A DNA stretch of 64,000 nt from Dyella_A ginsengisoli (GTDB lineage Bacteria; Pseudomonadota; Gammaproteobacteria; Xanthomonadales; Rhodanobacteraceae), in contig NZ_JADIKM010000001.1 in assembly GCF_044904665.1 (NCBI RefSeq), forward strand, positions 248,001-312,000. Direction: 5' to 3'. Below are positions 34,344 to 43,169 of this stretch, in pieces; positions within the stretch are counted from its first letter, which is position 1; every line of letters starts with the position of its first letter. The notes beneath the pieces are model-generated. The model saw nothing but the letters and a program-made list of their open reading frames with translations, had not been told where the DNA came from and searched no databases. A program made the position numbers and the translations under genes.

Positions 34344-35284
34344 CGAGCCGTGCGCAGGTCGGGGCGGGCGTTGAGGTAGTCCGCCGCACCGATGCGCTTG
34401 CCACCGGCGCGCTGCAGCGCAGTGATGCGCAGCACGCCCTCGGCGCAGGCGACGTCGATGCCGTCGCGACCGGTGGCCAGCACGCTGCCCGGCGCAGCCT
34501 GATGGGCGACGTCGAGCGCGCGCGCCGACCACACTCGGAGCGTCTCGCCGGCGATCGCCGCTTCGGCCACCGGCCATGGATCGAAGGCGCGCACCTGGCG
34601 TTCCAGCTCACGTGCCGAGCGGCTGAAATCCAGCCGCGCTTCGGCCTTGTCGAGCTTGTGCGCGTAGGTCACGCCCGCTTCCGGCTGCGGCACCGCCGCC
34701 AGCGTTTCGCCGGCCAGGACGCGCTTGAGGCCTTCGGCCAGCACCTCGGCGCCGAGCTGCGACAAGCGGTCGTGGAGGCTGCCGCCGGTGTCGTCGGCGT
34801 GGATCGGCGTGCGCCGTTCGAGCAACACCGGGCCGGTATCCAGGCCGGCCTCCATCTGCATCAGGTCGACGCCGCTCTCGTTGTCGCCGGCCAGGATCGC
34901 GCGCTGGATCGGTGCCGCCCCGCGCCAGCGCGGCAGCAGGCTGGCATGCACGTTCCAGCAGCCCAGCCGCGGAATCGCCAGCACCTTGCGCGGCAGGATC
35001 AAGCCGTAGGCCACCACCACCATCAAGTCGGGTGCATACGCCGCCAGCTGCTCGCGGGCGGCGGGATCCTTCAGCGACTCGGGCTGCTCGACCGCGATAC
35101 CGGCGTCGAGGGCGGCCTGCTTGACCGGGCTCGGCGTGAGCTTGCGGCCACGACCGGCGGGGCGGTCGGGTTGGGTGTAGACCGCCACCACCTCGGCACC
35201 GCTGGCGCGGCAGGCCGCGAGGCAGGGAACGGAGAATTCAGGCGTGCCGGCGAAGACGATGCGCAGCGGGGATGCCCCGCTCAA
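34340..35284 (-). CDS. fmt: Methionyl-tRNA formyltransferase
   Basis: Fmt formylates the initiator Met-tRNA with 10-formyl-tetrahydrofolate. The 314-aa protein has normal length, with IVFAGTPEFSVPCL at the start and the active-site region NVHASLLPRWRGAAPIQRAI, including the catalytic Asn-His. DTGPVL follows, and a C-terminal OB-like tRNA-binding domain. It overlaps def upstream and rsmB downstream by 4 bp each, giving a tightly coupled initiation/maturation operon. Confidence 0.97.
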   Translation of the reverse strand: MSGASPLRIVFAGTPEFSVPCLAACRASGAEVVAVYTQPDRPAGRGRKLTPSPVKQAALDAGIAVEQPESLKDPAAREQLAAYAPDLMVVVAYGLILPRKVLAIPRLGCWNVHASLLPRWRGAAPIQRAILAGDNESGVDLMQMEAGLDTGPVLLERRTPIHADDTGGSLHDRLSQLGAEVLAEGLKRVLAGETLAAVPQPEAGVTYAHKLDKAEARLDFSRSARELERQVRAFDPWPVAEAAIAGETLRVWSARALDVAHQAAPGSVLATGRDGIDVACAEGVLRITALQRAGGKRIGAADYLNARPDLRTAR

Positions 35285-35790
35285 GCGCTGGCTGCCTGCT
35301 TGCGCTGTTTTTCCATGCGCTTGAGCAGCATGGTGCGCTTGAGCGACGAGAGGTAGTCGACGAACACCTTGCCTTCGAGGTGATCCATCTCGTGCTGGAT
35401 GCAGACCGCCAGCGGGCCTTCGATGTCCAGCAGCACTTCCTTGCCGTCCACGTCGTGCGCCTTCACCTTCACCTTCAGCGCGCGGGTCACGTCGGCGTAG
35501 ATGCCGGGGAACGACAGGCAGCCTTCCTGATAGACCTGCGAGCCGGTCTTCTCCACGATCTGCGGGTTGATCAGCGCCAGCGGCTGGTTGCGCTCGTCGC
35601 TCATGTCGGCCACCAGCACCTGCTGGCTCACCGCCACCTGGGTGGCGGCCAGGCCCACGCCGTTGGCGGCGTACATCGTCTCGAACATGTCGGCGACGAA
35701 CTGTTCGAGCGCGGCATCGAACACGCGCACGGGCTCCGCGCGGATGCGCAGACGGGGATCGGGGAATTCGATGATGTTGAGTACGGACAT
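35281..35790 (-). CDS. def: Peptide deformylase
   Basis: Def removes the formyl group from new proteins using a metal ion. The 169-aa protein has all three motifs: GVGLAATQ (about 46), EGCLSFP (about 90, metal Cys) and QHEMDHLEG (about 132, two metal His and catalytic Glu). The C-terminus is basic (KRMEKQRKQ). It is first in def-fmt-rsmB and is divergent from the LysM gene. Confidence 0.97.
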   Translation of the reverse strand: MSVLNIIEFPDPRLRIRAEPVRVFDAALEQFVADMFETMYAANGVGLAATQVAVSQQVLVADMSDERNQPLALINPQIVEKTGSQVYQEGCLSFPGIYADVTRALKVKVKAHDVDGKEVLLDIEGPLAVCIQHEMDHLEGKVFVDYLSSLKRTMLLKRMEKQRKQAASA

Positions 35791-35862
35791 GGGCTCACCT
35801 CGGTGCCGGAACTGTGGGCATCGTTGCGAAACCCAACCCGGACGCGATCTAGAATGCGGTTT

Positions 35863-35891
35863 ATTGTACGTCGGCAAGCCCGCGTAAGGCA
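35863..35891 (-). promoter_or_regulatory. Candidate sigma-70 promoter of def-fmt-rsmB
   Basis: On the minus strand TACAAT (35868-35863), a near-perfect -10 box, follows TGCCTT (35891-35886), a weak -35 box, with a 17-bp spacer. It lies about 73 bp upstream of the def ATG. Confidence 0.45.
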
Positions 35892-35915
35892 GACAGTTTT
35901 GCCAACTGGCTCCAG

Positions 35916-35943
35916 TTGCGTGGGTTAACGGTTCGGTTACACT
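35916..35943 (+). promoter_or_regulatory. Candidate sigma-70 promoter of the LysM gene
   Basis: TTGCGT (35916-35921) and TACACT (35938-35943) are 16 bp apart, 33 bp before the LysM ATG, with a GGGGGAGGGGG-type ribosome binding site in between. Confidence 0.5.
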
Positions 35944-35976
35944 CGCGCTTGCACCGGGGGAGGGGGATTCCCGCTT

Positions 35977-37104
35977 ATGATCAAGAAGTCCATCGGGCTG
36001 CTGGCCGGCATGCTGGTTACGTTTGCCGTCTATGCCGCGGGCGCGCAGCTGCGCGCCAGCCATCCGGATACCTACACGGTTCGCCGCGGCGACACGCTGT
36101 GGGATATCTCGGCGAAATTTCTCTCCAAGCCCTGGTTGTGGCCCGAAATCTGGCAGGCCAATCCGCAGGTGCAGAACCCGCACCTGATCTATCCGGGTGA
36201 CGTGCTCAATCTGTCCTTCATCAACGGTCCCACGCTCAAGCTCGTACCGGGCGTGCACAGCAGCGACGACGCCGTGCCGGCGATTCCACTGTCGGAGCTG
36301 GGCATGTTCCTCAAGGACATGCGGGTGATGAAGTCCGAGGACGTCAGCTCGGCGCCGTACGTGGTCGGCATGGAGGAGGCCCGCCTGCGCGGCACCCCGG
36401 GCCAGAACCTCTACGTGCGCAATCTGCAGGCCGAACCCGGCCAGCGCTGGGCGATCGTCCGCCCGACCCACGTGTTCCGCGGTTTCGAGCAGGGCGACAA
36501 GAACGACGCCGAGAACGAGATCGTTGGGCATACGCTGGATGCCGACGTCTCGATGGTGCGCAGTCCGTGGTCGGAGGACTTCCGCAACGACGGCCACTAC
36601 GGCCGCGGCGATGATCTTGGCGTGGAAGTGTCGGTGATCGGCACGGCCGAAACGCTGCGCACGGGCGACGTGTCGACCCTGCTGCTGCTCGACTCCACCA
36701 TGGAGATCCGCAAGGGCGACCGCGTGATGCCGGTCGACGACCATCCGTACGACCCCTACTTCTATCCGCACGCGCCCAAGTCGGTGTCGCCGCATGCCCG
36801 AGTGATCGCCTTCGCCGACGCGCTCGATGCGGCCGGCAAGCGCCAGGTGGTGGCGCTGTCGATCGGCAAGCAGGACGGCGTCGAGAACGGCCAGACCTAC
36901 GCCGTGTGGCAGCCGGGCGAGACCATCGCCGACGACGTAGCCGGCAACAGCTGGCGTCGCGGCACCTCGCCCGACGTGACCCTGCCGGAGGAATTCGTCG
37001 GCCACGTGATGGTGTTCCGTACCTTCGACCGCGTCAGTTACGGTCTGATCATGGACAGCCTGCGTCCGGTGCACCGCGGCGACACGCTGCGCATGCCCGA
37101 ATAG
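35977..37104 (+). CDS. LysM-domain cell-envelope protein
   Basis: This 375-aa protein has a signal peptide (about 1-23) and one LysM domain (about 33-85: YTVRRGDTLWDIS, WPEIWQANPQ, NPHLIYPGDVL), which binds peptidoglycan. The rest (about 100-375) is a beta-rich region ending in VHRGDTLRMPE. Proteins of this form are usually encoded next to dprA, as here. The molecular role of the C-terminal part is not known. Confidence 0.9.
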   Translation: MIKKSIGLLAGMLVTFAVYAAGAQLRASHPDTYTVRRGDTLWDISAKFLSKPWLWPEIWQANPQVQNPHLIYPGDVLNLSFINGPTLKLVPGVHSSDDAVPAIPLSELGMFLKDMRVMKSEDVSSAPYVVGMEEARLRGTPGQNLYVRNLQAEPGQRWAIVRPTHVFRGFEQGDKNDAENEIVGHTLDADVSMVRSPWSEDFRNDGHYGRGDDLGVEVSVIGTAETLRTGDVSTLLLLDSTMEIRKGDRVMPVDDHPYDPYFYPHAPKSVSPHARVIAFADALDAAGKRQVVALSIGKQDGVENGQTYAVWQPGETIADDVAGNSWRRGTSPDVTLPEEFVGHVMVFRTFDRVSYGLIMDSLRPVHRGDTLRMPE

Positions 37105-37130
37105 GGCGCGGATCGGACGAAGCCCACAGG

Positions 37131-37157
37131 ACGGCGCGGTGCTACCGCGCCGTTTTT
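37131..37157 (+). terminator. Rho-independent terminator after the LysM gene
   Basis: A 10-bp stem ACGGCGCGGT / ACCGCGCCGT with a GCT loop is followed by TTTTG, a good intrinsic terminator 26 bp after the LysM stop and 29 bp before dprA. Confidence 0.8.
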
Positions 37158-37185
37158 GTTTGGGTGCCGCTTTTAGACTCGCGGC

Positions 37186-38328
37186 ATGACCGACACCCAC
37201 GATCTTCGCGACTGGCTTGTCGCCCTGCGCACCCCGGGGTTGGGCCCCGGCGGCCTGCGCGAGCTTCTGGCCGAACATGCCGGCCGCATGAGCGACGCAC
37301 TGGCTGTGGTGTACCGGCAGCCCGGTAACGCCGGGGAGGCGGCCCGCCGCTGGCTGGAGCAGCCCGACGAGGCGCGCCTGGCCGAGGACATGGCCTGGCT
37401 GGCGCAGCCGGGACATCGGCTCTTGCGCTGCACGGACGAGGATTTTCCGCCGCCGCTTGAGACCATTCCGCAGCCGCCGGTGGCACTGTTCGTGGCCGGC
37501 GACGCGGCACTGCTGCTGCATCCGCAGGTGGCGATCGTGGGCGCACGCCGCGCCAGCCCCGCGGGGCTGGGCAACGCGCGCGCCTTTGCCCGTGCGCTTG
37601 GGCAGGCGGGCTTGCTGGTCACCAGTGGCATGGCCGATGGCATCGATGGCGCCGCGCACCTGGCCGCGCTCGATGCCGGCTTGCCCACCGTCGCGGTGGT
37701 GGGCACCGGGCCGGATCGCGTCTACCCGCGCAAACATCACGCGCTGGCCCAGCGCATCGTGGCCGGCGGCGCGCTGGTCAGCGAGTTTTCGCCCGGCACC
37801 GCGGCGCGGGCCGATCATTTTCCGCGGCGAAACCGTATCATCGCGGGCCTTTCGCTCGGCACGCTGGTGATCGAGGCCGGGCTGCAGTCCGGTTCGCTGA
37901 TCACCGCTCGGTTGGCCGGCGAGCAGGGTCGCGAGGTGTTTGCCCTGCCAGGTTCCATCCACAACTCGCTCGCGCGCGGCTGCCATCGGCTGATCCGCGA
38001 CGGCGCCCGGCTGGTGGAAGAGCCGGGCGAGGTAGTGGAAGCGCTGGCGCCGGCCGCGCGGGCGCTGGGATCGGAGCTGGCGCTGCGGTTGTCGGCGCCC
38101 TCGGCAACGACGGCTGCTCCCGCCGCAGCGGTCGACGGTGGCCGGCATGCGGACCCGCAGTACCGGCGGCTGCTCGATGCGCTGGGTCACGATCCGGTGC
38201 CGCTGGACGAGCTGGTCGCGCGCACCGGCCAGCCGGCCGCCGAGCTGTCCTCGATGCTGCTCATGCTGGAGCTGGAGGGACGCGTCGGCACCCTTCCCGG
38301 CAACCGCTACCAGCGTCTAGCGGGCTGA
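37186..38328 (+). CDS. dprA: DNA-processing protein DprA
   Basis: DprA binds single-stranded DNA taken up during natural transformation and loads RecA. The 380-aa protein has a SAM-like N-terminus and a Rossmann fold with VAIVGARRAS, VTSGMADGIDGAAH, VVGTGPDRVYP and FPRRNRIIAGLS. A C-terminal winged-helix module (YRRLLDALGHDPVPLDEL and LELEGRVGTLPGNRYQR, as patterns) follows. It has normal family length and points to competence genes elsewhere in the genome. Confidence 0.95.
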   Translation: MTDTHDLRDWLVALRTPGLGPGGLRELLAEHAGRMSDALAVVYRQPGNAGEAARRWLEQPDEARLAEDMAWLAQPGHRLLRCTDEDFPPPLETIPQPPVALFVAGDAALLLHPQVAIVGARRASPAGLGNARAFARALGQAGLLVTSGMADGIDGAAHLAALDAGLPTVAVVGTGPDRVYPRKHHALAQRIVAGGALVSEFSPGTAARADHFPRRNRIIAGLSLGTLVIEAGLQSGSLITARLAGEQGREVFALPGSIHNSLARGCHRLIRDGARLVEEPGEVVEALAPAARALGSELALRLSAPSATTAAPAAAVDGGRHADPQYRRLLDALGHDPVPLDELVARTGQPAAELSSMLLMLELEGRVGTLPGNRYQRLAG

Positions 38329-38453
38329 GCGAAGCCGCGCCAGGCCTCAGTTTCGTGCGGTTTGGCTTGACAGTCGTCGCGGCAACGTGGCTCAACTAGA
38401 TATATGTGTCCGTCGCCAGCCGACGGTAATTCCCTTTTGGAACTCTCCGCCAC

Positions 38454-40952
38454 ATGGCAAAAAACCTGCTCATCGTCGAGTCGCCCGCCAAGGCCAAGAC
38501 GATCAACAAATACCTCGGCAAGGACTTCCACGTCCTGGCCTCCTACGGCCATGTGCGCGACCTCAAGCCGAAGGAAGGGGCGGTCGATCCCGAGCACGGT
38601 TTCGAGATGAAGTACGAGGTGATCGAGCGCAACGAGAAGCACGTCGACGCGATCGCCAAGGCGGCCAAGCTGGCCGACGACATCTATCTGGCGACCGACT
38701 TGGATCGCGAGGGCGAGGCGATCAGCTGGCACATCAGCGAGATCCTCAAGGAGCGCGGCCTGGACAAGGGCAAGCGCATGCACCGCGTGGTGTTCTCCGA
38801 GATCACGCCCAAGGCGATCAAGGCGGCCGTGGCGGCGCCGCGCCAGCTCTCGCACGACCTGGTGGACGCCCAGCAGGCGCGCCGCGCGCTCGACTACCTG
38901 GTCGGCTTCAACCTGTCGCCGGTGCTGTGGCGCAAGGTGCAACGCGGACTGTCCGCGGGCCGTGTGCAGAGCCCGGCGCTGCGCATGATCGTGGAGCGCG
39001 AGGAGGAGATCGAGGCGTTCGTGGCGCGCGAGTACTGGAGCGTCGAGGCCCAGCTCAGGCACGCCGAGGGCGATTTCACCGCGCGCCTCACCAAGCTCAA
39101 CGGCAAGAAGTTCGAGCAGTTCGACCTGACCAACGAAAACGATGCGATGACCGCGCGCGCCGCGCTGAAGGAGGCCGCCCGCGGCAGCCTTACCGTCAGC
39201 GAAGTCGGCTCGAAGGAGCGCAAGCGCCGTCCGTCGCCACCGTTCACCACCTCCACGCTGCAGCAGGAGGCCGCGCGCAAGCTCGGCTTCTCCACCAGCC
39301 GCACCATGAAGGTGGCGCAGGGCTTGTACGAGGGCGTGGCGCTAGGCAGCGAAGGCAACGTCGGCCTGATCACCTACATGCGTACCGACTCCACCATGCT
39401 CGGCGACGACGCGGTGGCCGAGCTGCGCCAGGTGATCGCCCACGAGTTCGGTGCCAAGGCGCTGCCTGACGGCGCGCAGGTGTACAAGACCAAGTCCAAG
39501 AACGCGCAGGAGGCGCACGAGGCGATCCGTCCCACCTCCGCGCTGCGCACGCCGCGCGAAGTCGCCGGCTTCCTCAATGATGAACAGCGCAAGCTGTACG
39601 AGTTGATCTGGAAGCGCACCGTCGCCTGCCAGATGATCCACGCCACGCTCAACACCGTGTCGGTCGAGTTCGCGCTCAGGCAGGTCGCCGGCGGCGAGGC
39701 GTCGTTCCGCTCCACCGGCACCACCGTGATCGACCCCGGCTTCCTCGCCGTGTACGAGGAGGGCCGCGACCAGAAGGCCGCCGAGGACGAGGACGAAGGC
39801 CGCCGCCTGCCGCGCCTGGTGGCCGGCGAAGTGGTGCCTCTCAAGGACATCCTGGCCGAGCAGCACTTCACCGAGCCGCCGCCGCGCTTCTCCGAGGCGA
39901 GCCTGGTCAAGGCGCTGGAAGAGCACGGCATCGGCCGACCGTCGACCTACGCCAGCATCATCCAGGTGCTGCTCAACCGCGAGTACGTGCTGCTCGACGC
40001 GCGGCGCTTCAAACCGACCGACGTCGGTCGCGCGGTGGGCAAGTTCCTGGTGCAGCACTTCACCCGCTACGTCGATTACGACTTCACCGCCAAGCTCGAG
40101 GACGAGCTCGATGCGGTGAGCCGCGGCGAGGAAGCCTGGGTGCCGCTGATGGAGCGGTTCTGGGTGCCGTTCAAGCAGCAGGTGGACGAGAAGACCGAGT
40201 CGGTCGACCGCAGCGAGGCCACCGGCGCGCGCGAGCTTGGCACCGATCCGAAGAGCGGCAAGCCGGTCTCGGTGCGCCTGGGCCGTTACGGGCCGTATGC
40301 GCAGATCGGCGACAAGGACACCGACGAGAAGCTGCAGTTCGCCAGCCTGCGCCCGGGCCAGAGCATGCACACGATCACGCTGGAGCAGGCGATCGAGCTG
40401 TTCAAGCTGCCGCGCAAACTCGGCCAGGCCGAGAATGGCGACGAGGTGAGCGTGGGCGTGGGCCGCTTCGGGCCGTTCGTGAAGCAGGGCAGCACCTACG
40501 CATCGCTCAAGCCCGAGGACGATCCGTATACCATCGAGCTGCCGCGCGCGCTGCAGATCGTGGCCGAGAAGCTGGAGATGCTCGCCAACCGCGTCATCAC
40601 CGATTTCGGCAACGGCGTGCAGGTGCTCAACGGCCGCTACGGCGCCTACATCACTGACGGCGAAAAGAACGCGCGGATTCCCAAGGATGTCGAGCCGAAG
40701 GACCTCACCGAGGCGCAATGCCTGGAGCTGCTCGCTGCCGCACCGGTGAAGAAGGGCCGCTTCGCCAAGAAAACCGCGACCAAGAAGGCGGCCGCGAAGA
40801 AAGAACCGGCTGCGAAGAAGGCGGCGGCGAAGAAAACTGCCACCAAGAAAAGCGCCGCCAAGAAGAGCACGACAAAAAAGACCGCGGCCAAGAAAACCGC
40901 CACCAGGAAAGCCGCGGTGAAGAAGGCGGCCGCGCGCACCGGCGAGGGCTGA
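38454..40952 (+). CDS. topA: DNA topoisomerase I (type IA) with lysine-rich tail, no zinc fingers
   Basis: TopA relaxes negative supercoils. The 832-aa protein has the TOPRIM domain at the start (LLIVESPAKAKTINKYLG region), the DxDxE-type DLDREGEA motif, and the catalytic tyrosine in GLITYMRTDST (about 308). C-terminal glycine-aromatic repeats follow, for example GRYGPYAQIG, GRFGPFVKQG and NGRYGAYITDG. The tetra-cysteine zinc fingers of the E. coli enzyme are absent. Instead the last about 60 residues are a KKTA/AAKK repeat tail resembling histone H1, likely to aid DNA binding. TTGACA at 38367 may be its -35 box. Confidence 0.96.
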   Translation: MAKNLLIVESPAKAKTINKYLGKDFHVLASYGHVRDLKPKEGAVDPEHGFEMKYEVIERNEKHVDAIAKAAKLADDIYLATDLDREGEAISWHISEILKERGLDKGKRMHRVVFSEITPKAIKAAVAAPRQLSHDLVDAQQARRALDYLVGFNLSPVLWRKVQRGLSAGRVQSPALRMIVEREEEIEAFVAREYWSVEAQLRHAEGDFTARLTKLNGKKFEQFDLTNENDAMTARAALKEAARGSLTVSEVGSKERKRRPSPPFTTSTLQQEAARKLGFSTSRTMKVAQGLYEGVALGSEGNVGLITYMRTDSTMLGDDAVAELRQVIAHEFGAKALPDGAQVYKTKSKNAQEAHEAIRPTSALRTPREVAGFLNDEQRKLYELIWKRTVACQMIHATLNTVSVEFALRQVAGGEASFRSTGTTVIDPGFLAVYEEGRDQKAAEDEDEGRRLPRLVAGEVVPLKDILAEQHFTEPPPRFSEASLVKALEEHGIGRPSTYASIIQVLLNREYVLLDARRFKPTDVGRAVGKFLVQHFTRYVDYDFTAKLEDELDAVSRGEEAWVPLMERFWVPFKQQVDEKTESVDRSEATGARELGTDPKSGKPVSVRLGRYGPYAQIGDKDTDEKLQFASLRPGQSMHTITLEQAIELFKLPRKLGQAENGDEVSVGVGRFGPFVKQGSTYASLKPEDDPYTIELPRALQIVAEKLEMLANRVITDFGNGVQVLNGRYGAYITDGEKNARIPKDVEPKDLTEAQCLELLAAAPVKKGRFAKKTATKKAAAKKEPAAKKAAAKKTATKKSAAKKSTTKKTAAKKTATRKAAVKKAAARTGEG

Positions 40953-40957
40953 TCGCC

Positions 40958-41530
40958 TTGCTGCATCGCTACGGCCCCGGCGAGATCGAGGGTGCGGCCC
41001 AGCTGCTGCGTGCCGGCGGCGTGCTGGCCTATCCCACCGAGGCGGTGTTCGGGCTGGGTTGCGATCCGCAGGATCTGGCCGCGTTCGAGCGGGTGTTCGC
41101 GCTCAAGCGGCGGCCGGCCGACCAGGGCGTGCTGCTGGTCGCGGCGGATTTCGAGCAGCTCGAACGTTACCTCGCGCTCGACCAGGTGCCCGAAGCGCAG
41201 CTGCACACGGTACAGGCCAGCTGGCCCGGGCCGCATACCTGGGTGTTCCCCCGCTCGGTGGCCGTGCCGGCATGGGTGGCCGGTGTGCACGAGGGCATTG
41301 CGGTACGCGTCAGCGCCCATCCGACGGTCGCCGCGCTGTGCCGTGCGTTCGGCGGTGCCATCGTCTCCACCAGTGCCAACCCGCATGGCCAGCCGCCCGC
41401 GCGTTCGCCGCAGGAGGTGATCGGCTATTTCGGCAACGCGCTGGATGGCCTGCTCGCAGCGCCGCTGGGCGGCGCCGAGCGGCCCTGCCCGATCCGCGAT
41501 GCCCTCACCGGCGCTATCATCCGCCCCTGA
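40958..41530 (+). CDS. tsaC: Threonylcarbamoyl-AMP synthase (YrdC/Sua5 family)
   Basis: TsaC makes threonylcarbamoyl-AMP from threonine, bicarbonate and ATP for the t6A37 modification of ANN-reading tRNAs. The 190-aa protein has AYPTEAVFGLGCDP, KRRPADQGVLLV and STSANPHGQPPA, the family signatures, and normal length. No ATG fits; the TTG at 40958 follows a GAGGG ribosome binding site and gives the right N-terminus. It begins 6 bp after topA and is likely co-transcribed. Confidence 0.92.
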   Translation: MLHRYGPGEIEGAAQLLRAGGVLAYPTEAVFGLGCDPQDLAAFERVFALKRRPADQGVLLVAADFEQLERYLALDQVPEAQLHTVQASWPGPHTWVFPRSVAVPAWVAGVHEGIAVRVSAHPTVAALCRAFGGAIVSTSANPHGQPPARSPQEVIGYFGNALDGLLAAPLGGAERPCPIRDALTGAIIRP

Positions 41531-41684
41531 TCGCCTGCAGGGGCGCGTCGGGGCGCCGGCAGGCGTATTCGGGGCGAAGCGGGCGGCATCACGCGCAACA
41601 TCGCATTCACGCCGGCTTCGACCAGCGTGGTCATGCTGCGCAGACAGCGCCGCTTGAGCGGCCGGGATCGCGGGAGTCATTCGT

Positions 41685-43064
41685 TTGGCTACAGTCTTCG
41701 ACACAACGGCGCGCGAGGCGCAGCCGCTGCCACGGCTTCCGCTGCTGATGTCCGGAGCCGTCGCCGATCGCACGGTGGCGTGGCGCAACGGCATACCGGT
41801 CAGCGCGCGCCAGTTCCTCGCCGACGTGCAGCACGTCGCCGACCACCTGCCCGACGCACCCGCCGCCGTGAACCTGTGCGAGGACCGCTACGCCTTCCTC
41901 GTGGCGTTCAGCGCCATCGTGCTGCGCGGGCAGACCAACCTGCTCCCCTCCTCGCGTGCACCGCGCGCCATCGACGAAGTGATGGCGGCGCACCCCGGCT
42001 GTTACGCGCTGGGCGACCTGGCGCTGGATCCGGTGCCGCCGCATTACCACCATCTGCCGCCGCTGCGGGCCCGCGTCGACGCCGGCCCGGTTGACTGGCC
42101 GCAGATCGACGCCGACCAGGTGGTGGCGATCGGCTACACCTCCGGCTCCACCGGCCAGCCGGCCGCTCACGTGAAGACCTGGCGCAGCTTCCACGCCAGT
42201 AACGCGGGCAATCTGCGCATGCTGCGCGAACACGTCGACGGTCCGTTCAACGTGGTGGCCACCGTGCCGCCGCAGCACATGTACGGCATGGAGACGTCGG
42301 TGGTGCTGCCGCTGCTTGGCGACGTGGCGGTGTGCGGCAGCCGGCCGTTCTTTCCGGCCGACGTAGCGGCCACGCTGGCCGCCGTGCCGGCGCCGCGCGT
42401 GCTGGTGACCACGCCGGTGCACCTGCGTGCGCTGGTGGAGTCTGGGGTGACGCTGCCGCCGCTCGCCGCGATGCTGTCGGCCACCGCGCCGATGCCGATC
42501 GAACTGGCGACCCAGGCCGAGCAGCGCTACAGCGCACCGCTGCTGGAAGTATTCGGCTCCACCGAAACCTGCGTGTTCGCCAGCCGTCGGCCGGCGACGT
42601 GCGAGTTGTGGCAGCTGTACGAGGATGTCGCCCTGCACCCGCAGCCCGACGGCACCCAGGTGCACGCGCCGCAGCTGGCCGCGCCGGTGGTGCTGGCCGA
42701 CCTGGTCACGCTGCACGAGGAGGGTCGCGCGTTCCGCCTGTGCGGTCGTCATGCCGACATGCTGGAGATCGCCGGCAAGCGCGCCTCGCTCGGCGACCTC
42801 ACCCGCCGCCTGCTGGCCATTCCCGGCGTGCGCGACGGCGTGGTGCTGCAGCTGGACGAGCCGGATGCCCGCGGCGTGCGCCGCATCGCCGCGCTGGCCG
42901 TGGCGCCGGGCCTCGGCGAGGCGCAGATTCTCGACGCGCTGCGCGGCGCGATCGATCCGTTGTTCCTGCCGCGCCCGCTGCGCCTGGTCGACACGCTGCC
43001 GCGCAACGAAACCGGCAAGCTGCCGCGCGCGGCGCTGCTCGCCTTGCTCGCCGCACGCAACTGA
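41685..43064 (+). CDS. AMP-dependent acyl/aryl ligase, aryl-polyene (XanA2/ApeH-like) candidate
   Basis: This 459-aa adenylating enzyme has the ATP loop YTSGSTGQPAAHVKT (about 152), the VFGSTETCVFASR core motif, RHADMLEIAGKR and the C-terminal lysine motif NETGKLPR. It is shorter than typical acyl-CoA ligases and resembles AMP-ligases found in aryl-polyene/xanthomonadin clusters, where they activate the aryl starter. The rest of such a cluster begins about 20 kb to the right (62.4 kb). That link is inference; a different carboxylic acid substrate is possible. The TTG start follows a GGGAG site. Confidence 0.75.
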   Translation: MATVFDTTAREAQPLPRLPLLMSGAVADRTVAWRNGIPVSARQFLADVQHVADHLPDAPAAVNLCEDRYAFLVAFSAIVLRGQTNLLPSSRAPRAIDEVMAAHPGCYALGDLALDPVPPHYHHLPPLRARVDAGPVDWPQIDADQVVAIGYTSGSTGQPAAHVKTWRSFHASNAGNLRMLREHVDGPFNVVATVPPQHMYGMETSVVLPLLGDVAVCGSRPFFPADVAATLAAVPAPRVLVTTPVHLRALVESGVTLPPLAAMLSATAPMPIELATQAEQRYSAPLLEVFGSTETCVFASRRPATCELWQLYEDVALHPQPDGTQVHAPQLAAPVVLADLVTLHEEGRAFRLCGRHADMLEIAGKRASLGDLTRRLLAIPGVRDGVVLQLDEPDARGVRRIAALAVAPGLGEAQILDALRGAIDPLFLPRPLRLVDTLPRNETGKLPRAALLALLAARN

Positions 43065-43097
43065 AGCTGCCTCTGTCCGGCAGGTGACGGCCCGCGG

Positions 43098-43126
43098 GCC
43101 GACCGCGCCGGCCCTGCCGCTACAAT
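43098..43126 (+). promoter_or_regulatory. Candidate promoter of purD
   Basis: A near-perfect -10 box TACAAT (43121-43126) lies 43 bp before the purD ATG. The -35 region at 17-bp spacing (GCCGAC) is weak, so an activator may be needed. Confidence 0.35.
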
Positions 43127-43169
43127 GCGCGCCTGCGCCGCGGGCGCGTTGGGCATTTCGGAGCACGGC

